DNA from: Thermococci archaeon
GTDB lineage: Archaea > Methanobacteriota_B > Thermococci > Thermococcales > Thermococcaceae
Reading direction: 5' to 3'
Length of the DNA stretch: 7,837 nucleotides
NCBI GenBank assembly: GCA_003663535.1
Contig: QMUE01000043.1
Coordinates: forward strand, 1-7,837
Positions 1 through 5,075 of the stretch are shown in pieces (position 1 is the first letter of the stretch; each line of letters opens with the position of its first letter). The translations under genes and the position numbers were made by a program. Under the pieces are notes generated by a model. It did not search any database and had not been told where the DNA came from. It saw only the letters and a list, made by a program, of their open reading frames with translations.

Positions 1-73
1 CCAGAAAAACCCAGAATTCTGGCCTGTCTATACCCTCCGCTACTTGAGCTATCAACTTAACAAATACCTTCAT
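1..73 (-). CDS. Start of a small protein downstream of the AOR-family gene, possibly MoaD/ThiS-like (partial)
   Basis: Only the first 24 codons lie in the window; the gene runs off the left edge. The ATG at 73-71 is preceded by GGGTGATAGA, whose GGTGAT ribosome binding site matches those of other genes here, so the start is well supported. The stop of the AOR-family gene lies 27 bases upstream on the same strand, so the two are probably cotranscribed. The peptide begins MKVFVKLIAQVAEG and continues with EFWVFL. This hydrophobic strand-turn-strand pattern could be the opening of a ubiquitin-like (beta-grasp) MoaD/ThiS sulfur carrier, and such proteins are known neighbours of AOR-family genes because those enzymes need a tungstopterin cofactor. 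That a gene starts here is fairly sure; the family is a guess from 24 residues. Confidence 0.55.
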   Translation of the reverse strand, partial: MKVFVKLIAQVAEGIDRPEFWVFL

Positions 74-100
74 TCTATCACCCAAAAAATTAAAAGAAGA

Positions 101-1939
101 TTAGAGCTTTTCTGCAACTTCATCCAGTTCTAACTCTCTGAGCTTCTCCTTTGTGGGAACACCGTTTTCATCCCATCCTCTGACTTTGTAATAGTCCTTA
201 AGAAGAATCTCCTCCTCAAAGATCTGACCTTTTGAAGGCTCCCTCAATACAGGCTCTTTAACAATCCTCTCTGGCATTTTGTCGTACTTACCATCAATAC
301 CTTCCCTAATATTGATGGCCCTTTCAAGGTTAAATATCCTCTCCCCAACGAGCCAGAGGTATTTTGGATCCTTGAACTCTTCAATGCCAGTTGCCGCGTA
401 GAGCACCTTAGCGTAGAGATCGGTGGTCATCATCTCGAAGTTGAACGGGAACAGGCAGAAGATAGCCGTTTCAGCTATCGCAGTCTCGTCCTGAACGTAC
501 TTTGTAAGCTCCCCTTTGTTCTCTACTGAAAACGGGTCTACTTTCTTGGGAACGCCGGTTATCTCAAACTTGTTCCATCCTATACAGTGGCTTGCACCTA
601 TTGGGGATGTGGCAAAGTTCAAACCATGGGCTTTTGCAGATCTTGGATCATATGCAGGGAATTCAAGGCCCTTAACATGAATGGCATACTTCTCGGCGCC
701 TCTACCAATTTTCTCGGCAGCCTTTCTTGTCCCCTCTGCAAGTAAATCGCCTATACCTATTCTTAGGGCTATTCTCTTAACCAGTTCGGGAATAATGTCT
801 GGATCTCCCCACCTAAGCTCAAGGCCATCGGTTTCGCTCTTTCCAATAATTCCCTTTTCGTAGAGTTCAATTGCAAATCCTATTGCAACACCTGTAGAAA
901 TCGTGTCAAGGCCATAAGAGTCGCAAAGCATGTTGGCATAGATTATTGTCTCTACATTTATGTTGCCTAGGTTTCCTCCAAATGACCAGTGGGTCTCATA
1001 TTCTGGGAAGTCCCATACTGTACCTGCATATGGCCCCTTGGTGAGTTTAAACACCTTCCCACATCTGATCATGCAGCCCCAGCAACCGCTGTGCTTTACC
1101 ACGTACTGAGAGAGAACTTCCGGTTGGAATCTTTCCGCACCATCCAGTTCCTTCTGCTTGAAGTTATATGTGGGAAAATGCCCAAGGGTATAAAAGGGAT
1201 ACACTGCAAAGTTTGTTCCGAGATTGTGGAACCCTTCGAACATGGGGTTGCTCTTATACCTCTCAATCTGCTCTTTAAATGCCTCATTAAAGGCTTTCTC
1301 ATCATAAATCTCCGACCTTTTGCTTCCTTTCACCACGATAGCCTTGAGATTCTTTGATCCCATTACAGCACCGCCACCGCCTCTAGCAGCTGTTCTAAAG
1401 TCAACATCCGTCACAATTGCTGAGAATTTTACTAGGTTTTCTCCAGCAGGTCCTATCATGACCATGTGGGCATTTTTGTCCGTCTCTTCCTTAAGAAACT
1501 CCCTTGTGGCTAAGGTGTTCATTCCCCATATTCTCTCTGCATCCCTAAATTCCACGTTCTCATCATTTATGTAAACATAGGTAGGTTTCTCAGCCTTTCC
1601 CTCAACTATTATTGCATCATAGCCTGCGAACTTAAGTTCTGCACCAAAGAAACCGCCCCCTACACTTCTAAAGTATGTTCCTGTAAGTGGAGATTTAAAC
1701 TGAGCCATCCACCTTGATGCAGATTGAATTTTTGTGCCAGTTAACGGGCCTACAGTGAAAACCAGTTTATTTTCAGGGCTTAGAGGGCAAATTCCTGGCT
1801 TTAGTTCATCCCACAAAATCTTGGCTCCAATTCCTCTTCCGCCTATAAATTTTTTGACGAGTTCCTCTTTTAATGGTTCTACCGTGGCTTTTTTGTTCGT
1901 CAAATCTATTCTCAATATTTTCCCCATATATCCATGCAT
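101..1939 (-). CDS. Tungsten-dependent aldehyde ferredoxin oxidoreductase family protein (AOR/WOR type)
   Basis: A 612-residue member of the AOR family, cytoplasmic enzymes that oxidise aldehydes to carboxylic acids using a tungsten bis-pterin centre and one [4Fe-4S] cluster, with ferredoxin as acceptor. The N-terminal half has family signatures such as KSPLTG (82-87), FGAELKFAGYDAI and GPAGENLVKF. Cluster cysteines form C-x2-C-x3-C at 286, 289 and 293 with a fourth at 495, close to the 288/291/295/494 of Pyrococcus furiosus AOR. The first pterin motif DSYGLD (340-345) is intact; the second is ETAIFC (490-495) rather than the usual D-x-x-G-L-C. The EXXH that binds the subunit-bridging iron in AOR reads YANM. 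I chose ATG at 1939 over GTG at 1948 because family members begin with this M-x-G-x-x-G pattern and because GTGATC, a ribosome site, overlaps the GTG. The overall match is clear; the substrate cannot be read. AOR, WOR4, WOR5 or another subtype is possible. Confidence 0.93.
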   Translation of the reverse strand: MHGYMGKILRIDLTNKKATVEPLKEELVKKFIGGRGIGAKILWDELKPGICPLSPENKLVFTVGPLTGTKIQSASRWMAQFKSPLTGTYFRSVGGGFFGAELKFAGYDAIIVEGKAEKPTYVYINDENVEFRDAERIWGMNTLATREFLKEETDKNAHMVMIGPAGENLVKFSAIVTDVDFRTAARGGGGAVMGSKNLKAIVVKGSKRSEIYDEKAFNEAFKEQIERYKSNPMFEGFHNLGTNFAVYPFYTLGHFPTYNFKQKELDGAERFQPEVLSQYVVKHSGCWGCMIRCGKVFKLTKGPYAGTVWDFPEYETHWSFGGNLGNINVETIIYANMLCDSYGLDTISTGVAIGFAIELYEKGIIGKSETDGLELRWGDPDIIPELVKRIALRIGIGDLLAEGTRKAAEKIGRGAEKYAIHVKGLEFPAYDPRSAKAHGLNFATSPIGASHCIGWNKFEITGVPKKVDPFSVENKGELTKYVQDETAIAETAIFCLFPFNFEMMTTDLYAKVLYAATGIEEFKDPKYLWLVGERIFNLERAINIREGIDGKYDKMPERIVKEPVLREPSKGQIFEEEILLKDYYKVRGWDENGVPTKEKLRELELDEVAEKL

Positions 1940-1970
1940 ACAGATCACTCATGGTAGAATTTAATTTCAT

Positions 1971-1980
1971 TAAATATAAA
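1971..1980 (-). promoter_or_regulatory. TATA box for the AOR-family gene
   Basis: On the minus strand this reads TTTATATTTA and is centred 37 bases before the ATG at 1939. Initiation about 25 bases downstream would fall near 1950, right at the ribosome site GAGTGATC (1950-1943), giving a leader of about 11 bases. A short inverted repeat, TTTAC-CCAA-GTAAA (1982-1995), sits immediately upstream, where the BRE and transcription factor B would bind. Confidence 0.65.
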
Positions 1981-2062
1981 CTTTACCCAAGTAAAATATT
2001 TAGATGAAAATGGGAAATTAATACCCAAAAATTTTTTACAAGTTTACAAGGATTTTGAGAAA

Positions 2063-2575
2063 TTATTTTTTCCTAATTCTTGCAGTCGCATAGTCATCAG
2101 GGGGATGAATTATTTCCACAATATACTCCTCTCTGGGAATTTCATCTACCATTCGTTTAACCCCTGAAAATTCATAGTTATGAACAAAAACCACCGTATG
2201 CTTCCCCATCAATTTTCTACAGTTTTCCCAGTCACTTTTTGCAGTTTCATAAGATTTTCCACCATCGATGAATATTAAATCCATTATTGGGAGCTCATCC
2301 ACATGCTGGGGGAGAGTGGCCTTAGAATCTCCTCTAAACAACTTAAATTTGCATCCTGTTTCTTCAAGCTTTTTGTAGATCATCTGGTATAACCATTCAT
2401 CCTCAAAATAATCAACCCCATAATACTCTATCTCTTCTGGAGGGAAGTTTTCTTTTGCCGCTTCAATCATGCCCCGAGCATTTTCTCCATCATACACTCC
2501 AATCTCCATCAATCTTTTGCATTTGTTTCTTTTTATGTGATCATTCAAAAATGCATGATAGCCAAATCCAAGCAT
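2063..2575 (-). CDS. Small class I SAM-dependent methyltransferase (Methyltransf_24-like)
   Basis: A 170-residue Rossmann-fold methyltransferase. Motif I is MEIGVYDG (23-30), which binds S-adenosylmethionine; the acidic end of strand 2 is GVD (53-55); GDS (82-84) and DLIFIDGGKSYE (99-110) match the Methyltransf_24 pattern, followed by the strand VVFVHNY (128-134). No membrane segment or extra domain is seen, so this is a bare catalytic domain; family members act on sugars, small molecules or unknown targets and nothing here shows the substrate. GTG at 2587 would add four residues, but it lies only 24 bases after the TATA centre, at or upstream of the expected transcript start. ATG at 2575 lies 36 bases after it, as for other genes in this window. 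It follows the HTH regulator on the same strand but appears to have its own promoter. No clear GGTGAT site precedes it, so it may be translated from a very short leader. Confidence 0.82.
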   Translation of the reverse strand: MLGFGYHAFLNDHIKRNKCKRLMEIGVYDGENARGMIEAAKENFPPEEIEYYGVDYFEDEWLYQMIYKKLEETGCKFKLFRGDSKATLPQHVDELPIMDLIFIDGGKSYETAKSDWENCRKLMGKHTVVFVHNYEFSGVKRMVDEIPREEYIVEIIHPPDDYATARIRKK

Positions 2576-2607
2576 TTCTATTCCCACGTTATACTAAGGT
2601 CCAAAAA

Positions 2608-2615
2608 TATTTAAA
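2608..2615 (-). promoter_or_regulatory. TATA box for the methyltransferase gene
   Basis: TTTAAATA on the minus strand, followed by a T run, seven bases past the stop of the HTH regulator and centred 36 bases before the ATG at 2575. It implies a transcript start near 2585 and a leader of about ten bases. Confidence 0.55.
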
Positions 2616-2621
2616 GAGATA

Positions 2622-3083
2622 TCATCGACATATTTTCTTCTCCATTTTGATTGCATCATGGATATAACGCATAATCTTCTTTTCCACCCTTCTCAAGTTT
2701 TCGTGGAATGTTACTCTAGAAATACCCAAATATTCAGAAATCTCTACAGCTGAATGAACTCTGGGCCATTCAAAATACCCAAGCTCGTATGATGAGTACA
2801 AATATTCCTTTTCTTTATCGGTAAGAGATGATAAAATCTCTTCCAAAGTCACTAAAGACAATTTTTCATCCCCTTCCAATATTTTAAACCATACTTTACT
2901 CTTTTTTCCTTGTAATTTGAGATACTCTAGTGCCCTTTTCTCAAGTTCTTTTCCTTTTCTATATGACTCTACAAAAACAGGATACTCTCTAATTCCATTT
3001 TTAATGATTACCGGGCCGGCAAGAATACTTTGTGTTTCATATAATGCCTTTTCAGTGGAGCCTAACTTTTTTCTACTTACCAA
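2622..3083 (-). CDS. HTH_10 (bacterio-opsin activator type) transcription regulator, N-terminally short
   Basis: A 153-residue DNA-binding protein. The C-terminal part, about 87-137, is an HTH_10 domain: it opens with LTDKEKEYL, has the typical ELGYFEWPR (100-108), then SAVEISEYLGIS and the recognition helix VTFHENLRR. Residues about 20-60 (LAGPVIIKNGIREYPVFVES onward) resemble the last part of the ligand or partner domain in longer family members, which usually run above 200 residues. The first part of that domain is missing. The frame is closed by TGA at 3092-3090, leaving TTG at 3083 as the best start; no ATG opens this frame before the domain and no clear ribosome site is seen. It is therefore either a genuinely short regulator or the remnant of a longer one. 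It is divergent from the MFS transporter, the usual position for a local regulator, but its target is unknown. Confidence 0.72.
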   Translation of the reverse strand: MVSRKKLGSTEKALYETQSILAGPVIIKNGIREYPVFVESYRKGKELEKRALEYLKLQGKKSKVWFKILEGDEKLSLVTLEEILSSLTDKEKEYLYSSYELGYFEWPRVHSAVEISEYLGISRVTFHENLRRVEKKIMRYIHDAIKMEKKICR

Positions 3084-3120
3084 TAGTCTTCATACAAGCC
3101 ATCTTATTTACCCGAGTTGC

Positions 3121-3128
3121 AATAAAAA
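3121..3128 (-). promoter_or_regulatory. Weak TATA-like element upstream of the HTH regulator
   Basis: TTTTTATT on the minus strand, about 41 bases before the proposed TTG start at 3083. Spacing is somewhat longer than for the other genes in the window and no ribosome site follows, so this is only a candidate. Confidence 0.25.
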
Positions 3129-3195
3129 TCGGAAAAATAGTTTTCTCACCAATAGCACGACGACAAGGTAATACTGAACATTGTTAGGCAATATA

Positions 3196-3204
3196 TTTAT
3201 ATAA
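3196..3204 (+). promoter_or_regulatory. TATA box for the MFS transporter gene
   Basis: TTTATATAA centred 35 bases before the ATG at 3235, implying a leader of roughly ten bases. No GGTGAT lies before the ATG (only AGGGAAAATC), so translation may be of the leaderless or near-leaderless type. A small inverted repeat ATTG-TTAGG-CAAT lies just upstream (3180-3192). Confidence 0.65.
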
Positions 3205-3234
3205 TTAGTTATATCTTACTGTTTAGGGAAAATC

Positions 3235-4467
3235 ATGAACTCTAAACAATCCCCTTCATTACGTAAGTCCCAGTGGATAGTGCTTTTAATAGTGTTCTTA
3301 AGCACCCTAATTGGGTATATAGCCCGTATGAGTGTTTCTGTAGCATTAAAATCTATCTCACAAAGTTTTAATTGGACAACATCTGAAGAAGGAAGTTTAG
3401 GTGGGATACTTTTGGGAATATTTCTTGTTAGCTATGGTATCTCAAATATATTCCTAAGTCCATTTATTGATAAAATCGGGCCTAAAAAAGTTTTGTCTAT
3501 CTCAATACTCTCATGGTCTCTTACACTAGTTCTCGCATCGATCTTTGGCCATTTATACCCAATGCTCCTTCTTTCACGAGTTCTATTAGGATTATCCCAA
3601 GGAGTTTTATTCCCCGTAGCCAATAAAATAACTGCTAGCTGGTTTAGTGAAAGTAAACGAGCATTTGCAACAACTGTCTTTTTAAGTGGCGGGCCCATAG
3701 GATCACTTCTTACCCCTCTAATTGTTGTCCCAATAATAGTAAAGAGCTCATGGCAAGTATCCTTTTATTTTATTTCAATTCTTGGAATAGCTCTAATCCC
3801 ATTCGTAGTTTATTTTATAAAAGATAACCCAACAGAACAAGAACAACAAAAAAAGGATTTGAATATACAAAGTAACATGAAAACTCTATTATTTAACAGA
3901 GAATTTCAAATTCTTCTCGTAGGCTTTATCACAGCTTGTACCATCTGGTGGGGAGTAAGTTTGTGGTTACCCACGTACTTCTTAAATGCTCAAGGATTAA
4001 CCGCAAATGAAATGAGTTACGCTACTACTCTCTCATATGTGGGAGCTATTGCCGGCATGATTTTCGCATCCTCAATAAGCGAAATAACAAAAAACAGAAA
4101 GAACGTCATAGTAAGTGGATTGATTTCTGCTGGAATACTAATTCTATTATTAACCCTTTTACACATCCAATCTAAAACCATAGCAGTCTCAATGTTCTTC
4201 TTAATATTCTTTACTGGACAAATGTTACCTCCAATCTTTTTCACAATTATGCAGACTAGAATTTCAATTCAACTTGTTGGAACTGCCACCGGATTAATGA
4301 ACGGATTAGGCAATGGATTTGGGACCATAGGTCCAATTCTAATAGGGTTTATTATAGCATTAACAGGATCCTACCCACTGGGGTTAGCATCTGTAGGAGT
4401 TTTGGCATTAATTGGAGGCGTTGTATTTCTTCTATTTTACAAAGAAACTGATAAATTGTTTATTTAA
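3235..4467 (+). CDS. Major facilitator superfamily transporter, 12 helices
   Basis: A 410-residue integral membrane carrier. Twelve hydrophobic segments can be placed at about 13-31, 52-72, 87-105, 107-127, 145-165, 173-195, 223-248, 262-280, 290-310, 315-337, 347-375 and 383-402, with a charged central loop (about 196-222) between the two six-helix halves. The loop between helices 2 and 3, FIDKIGPKK (77-85), is the MFS motif A. The stretch SRVLLGLSQGVLFPVANKI then SWF-x-ESKRAFATTVF resembles the anion:cation symporter branch, whose members move organic acids such as sugar acids or dicarboxylates. That points to an organic anion substrate by resemblance only. The ATG is set by the promoter spacing and by the polar N-terminus before helix 1. 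It is divergent from the HTH regulator; the downstream amidase gene is 600 bases away with its own promoter, so joint function is speculative. Confidence 0.9.
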   Translation: MNSKQSPSLRKSQWIVLLIVFLSTLIGYIARMSVSVALKSISQSFNWTTSEEGSLGGILLGIFLVSYGISNIFLSPFIDKIGPKKVLSISILSWSLTLVLASIFGHLYPMLLLSRVLLGLSQGVLFPVANKITASWFSESKRAFATTVFLSGGPIGSLLTPLIVVPIIVKSSWQVSFYFISILGIALIPFVVYFIKDNPTEQEQQKKDLNIQSNMKTLLFNREFQILLVGFITACTIWWGVSLWLPTYFLNAQGLTANEMSYATTLSYVGAIAGMIFASSISEITKNRKNVIVSGLISAGILILLLTLLHIQSKTIAVSMFFLIFFTGQMLPPIFFTIMQTRISIQLVGTATGLMNGLGNGFGTIGPILIGFIIALTGSYPLGLASVGVLALIGGVVFLLFYKETDKLFI

Positions 4468-4538
4468 CCATTTTCAATTATCAAGTGTCTACAAGGCTTT
4501 TATAATATTGAACTATTGGACATTGTCAGGTAATTATA

Positions 4539-4547
4539 TTTTATATA
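4539..4547 (+). promoter_or_regulatory. TATA box for an unassigned transcript
   Basis: TTTTATATA, the same nine bases as the TATA box of the amidase gene. Initiation would fall near 4570, ahead of a hairpin and T tract. It is also centred 35 bases before an ATG at 4578, the same spacing seen for real genes in this window. Confidence 0.4.
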
Positions 4548-4569
4548 CTTTTTATTTATTGTTAATTTC

Positions 4570-4663
4570 CATTAGTAATGGTTCACTTTATGCGAAATTC
4601 CGTTACTGGATCGGAGAATCATGAGGCTGGTGAATACCCAGCAACCCCATTATTTTATTTTTT
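4570..4663 (+). ncRNA. Candidate small structured RNA (or remnant of an insertion sequence end)
   Basis: About 94 bases from the predicted start of transcription to the end of a T tract. The part from 4592 to 4650 is roughly half G+C, well above its flanks. It contains the perfect stem GCTGG (4626-4630) / CCAGC (4638-4642) with a seven-base loop, and ATG (4621-4623) can pair with CAT (4648-4650) around it; T-rich sequence (4651-4663) follows directly, as at an archaeal terminator. I looked for C/D boxes, H/ACA ends and tRNA features and found none convincing. The same DNA holds an ORF, so an RNA gene, a small protein gene and a degraded insertion-sequence end are all possible. Confidence 0.3.
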
Positions 4664-4688
4664 GACTTCCCATTTATTTCTGAATTGA
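4578..4688 (+). CDS. Possible 36-residue small ORF overlapping the structured stretch
   Basis: ATG at 4578 opens 36 codons to TGA at 4686-4688. The middle reads SVTGSENHEAGEYPATPLF, rich in Gly, Glu, His and Pro, and then the ORF runs into a Phe/Leu-rich tail coded by the T tract. The spacing from the TATA box (35 bases) would suit a near-leaderless gene, but there is no ribosome site and I do not recognise the protein. The central part has the flavour of the variable C-terminal tails of archaeal IS200/IS605 TnpB proteins, which would make it a remnant; this is an impression, not a match. Confidence 0.2.
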   Translation: MVHFMRNSVTGSENHEAGEYPATPLFYFLTSHLFLN

Positions 4689-4719
4689 TATATTGAATAC
4701 ACTATTCTTTATCTTCTTG

Positions 4720-4804
4720 CTCTACACAAAAATATAGAAACTCTACAATCTCCTACGAACTTCCCCAACAACTCTACATCCTCTACACTTCTACACTCTC
4801 TACA
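4720..4804 (+). repeat. Pyrimidine-rich block with repeated CTCTACA
   Basis: CTCTACA occurs at 4720-4726, 4741-4747, 4772-4778, 4781-4787 and 4798-4804, with TTCTACA at 4789-4795. Spacing is irregular, so this is not a CRISPR array or a simple tandem repeat. The top strand is strongly C/T biased, unlike the AT-rich DNA on either side. The last four units are packed into 33 bases. Confidence 0.6.
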
Positions 4805-4820
4805 GCACATCGAAACTCAG

Positions 4821-4848
4821 GTATACTGCGTATACTACGTAGATCTAC
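4821..4848. repeat. Cluster of short perfect palindromes
   Basis: Within 28 bases there are GTATAC (4821-4826), GTATAC again (4830-4835), CTACGTAG (4835-4842) and GTAGATCTAC (4839-4848). The first two with the TGC between them form a 6-3-6 inverted repeat, and the last two overlap. A C run follows (4852-4857). Nothing nearby on either strand uses it as an obvious promoter element; a protein binding site or a recombination site are both possible. Confidence 0.5.
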
Positions 4849-4947
4849 CCGCCCCCCAATTATATCAAATATTCATGAGTATAAAATGTTAGTGACATTG
4901 TGTGTGATAGACAATTTCCTAAAAGATAGGGATATAACGTTTTGATG

Positions 4948-4963
4948 ATTAAGCCATCTTAAT
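4948..4963. repeat. Inverted repeat ATTAAG-CCAT-CTTAAT
   Basis: A perfect 6-4-6 inverted repeat about 70 bases upstream of the amidase TATA box. The position would suit an upstream regulator site, but AT-rich repeats of this size also arise by chance. Confidence 0.3.
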
Positions 4964-5034
4964 TATACCAAATAGGTAAGAATATTGAAATTTAGACAAC
5001 TTCAAATTAACACTTTGTCAAATATACATAATGC

Positions 5035-5043
5035 TTTTATATA
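5035..5043 (+). promoter_or_regulatory. TATA box for the amidase gene
   Basis: TTTTATATA centred 37 bases before the ATG at 5076. Transcription would begin near 5065, so the leader would be about eleven bases and would open at the ribosome site GGTGAT (5065-5070). Confidence 0.7.
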
Positions 5044-5047
5044 TTGT

Positions 5048-5069
5048 TCACCAAACTAATATTTGGTGA
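5048..5069 (+). promoter_or_regulatory. Operator candidate: perfect inverted repeat over the start of transcription of the amidase gene
   Basis: TCACCAAA (5048-5055), six bases CTAATA, then TTTGGTGA (5062-5069): an 8-6-8 perfect inverted repeat. It begins four bases after the TATA box, spans the expected transcript start, and its right arm includes most of the ribosome site GGTGAT. A dimeric repressor bound here would block RNA polymerase. Part of the symmetry could arise simply because the right arm is a ribosome site, but the matching left arm has no such reason to exist. Confidence 0.5.
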
Positions 5070-5075
5070 TTCAAA

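Larger units (their letters stand above)
4468..5034 (+). other. Long intergenic region without a recognisable gene
   Basis: More than 560 bases between the MFS gene and the amidase promoter hold no protein I recognise. The region has four distinct parts: AT-rich flanking DNA with a TATA box (4539-4547); a GC-richer stretch with a hairpin and T tract (about 4570-4663); a pyrimidine-rich block with CTCTACA repeats running into a palindrome cluster and a C run (about 4701-4857); and AT-rich DNA with one inverted repeat leading to the amidase promoter. The abrupt changes in composition suggest it was assembled from different sources, perhaps by an old insertion, but no transposase remnant is certain. 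Confidence 0.7.

Noticed and set aside
11..22. Twelve-base palindrome CCAGAATTCTGG
   Set aside because: It lies inside the coding start of the partial gene at the left edge and has no regulatory context.
1096..1305. Second minus-strand frame inside the AOR-family gene
   Set aside because: It overlaps the conserved cluster-binding region in another frame and has no start signals.
681..1574. Open frames on the plus strand across the AOR-family gene (681-863, 989-1357, 1320-1574)
   Set aside because: They are antisense to a long, well-conserved gene, show no family resemblance and have no promoter or ribosome site.
3093..3190. Minus-strand open frame of about 35 codons ending in TAG just upstream of the HTH regulator
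   Set aside because: It has no start codon in most of its length, lies over the promoter side of the transporter, and its translation does not clearly resemble the missing regulator domain.
4570..4663. Known RNA classes (C/D box, H/ACA, tRNA fragment, SAM or fluoride riboswitch) for the structured stretch
   Set aside because: No C or D boxes, no 3' ACA, no tRNA arms, and only a short resemblance to riboswitch core bases without the needed outer helices.
4720..4804. CTCTACA repeats as a CRISPR array
   Set aside because: Units are only seven bases, spacing varies from 2 to 24 bases, and there are no spacers of uniform length.
4887..4946. Short ORF of 19 codons from ATG at 4887
   Set aside because: No ribosome site, no placed TATA box at the usual spacing, and a composition expected from random AT-rich DNA.
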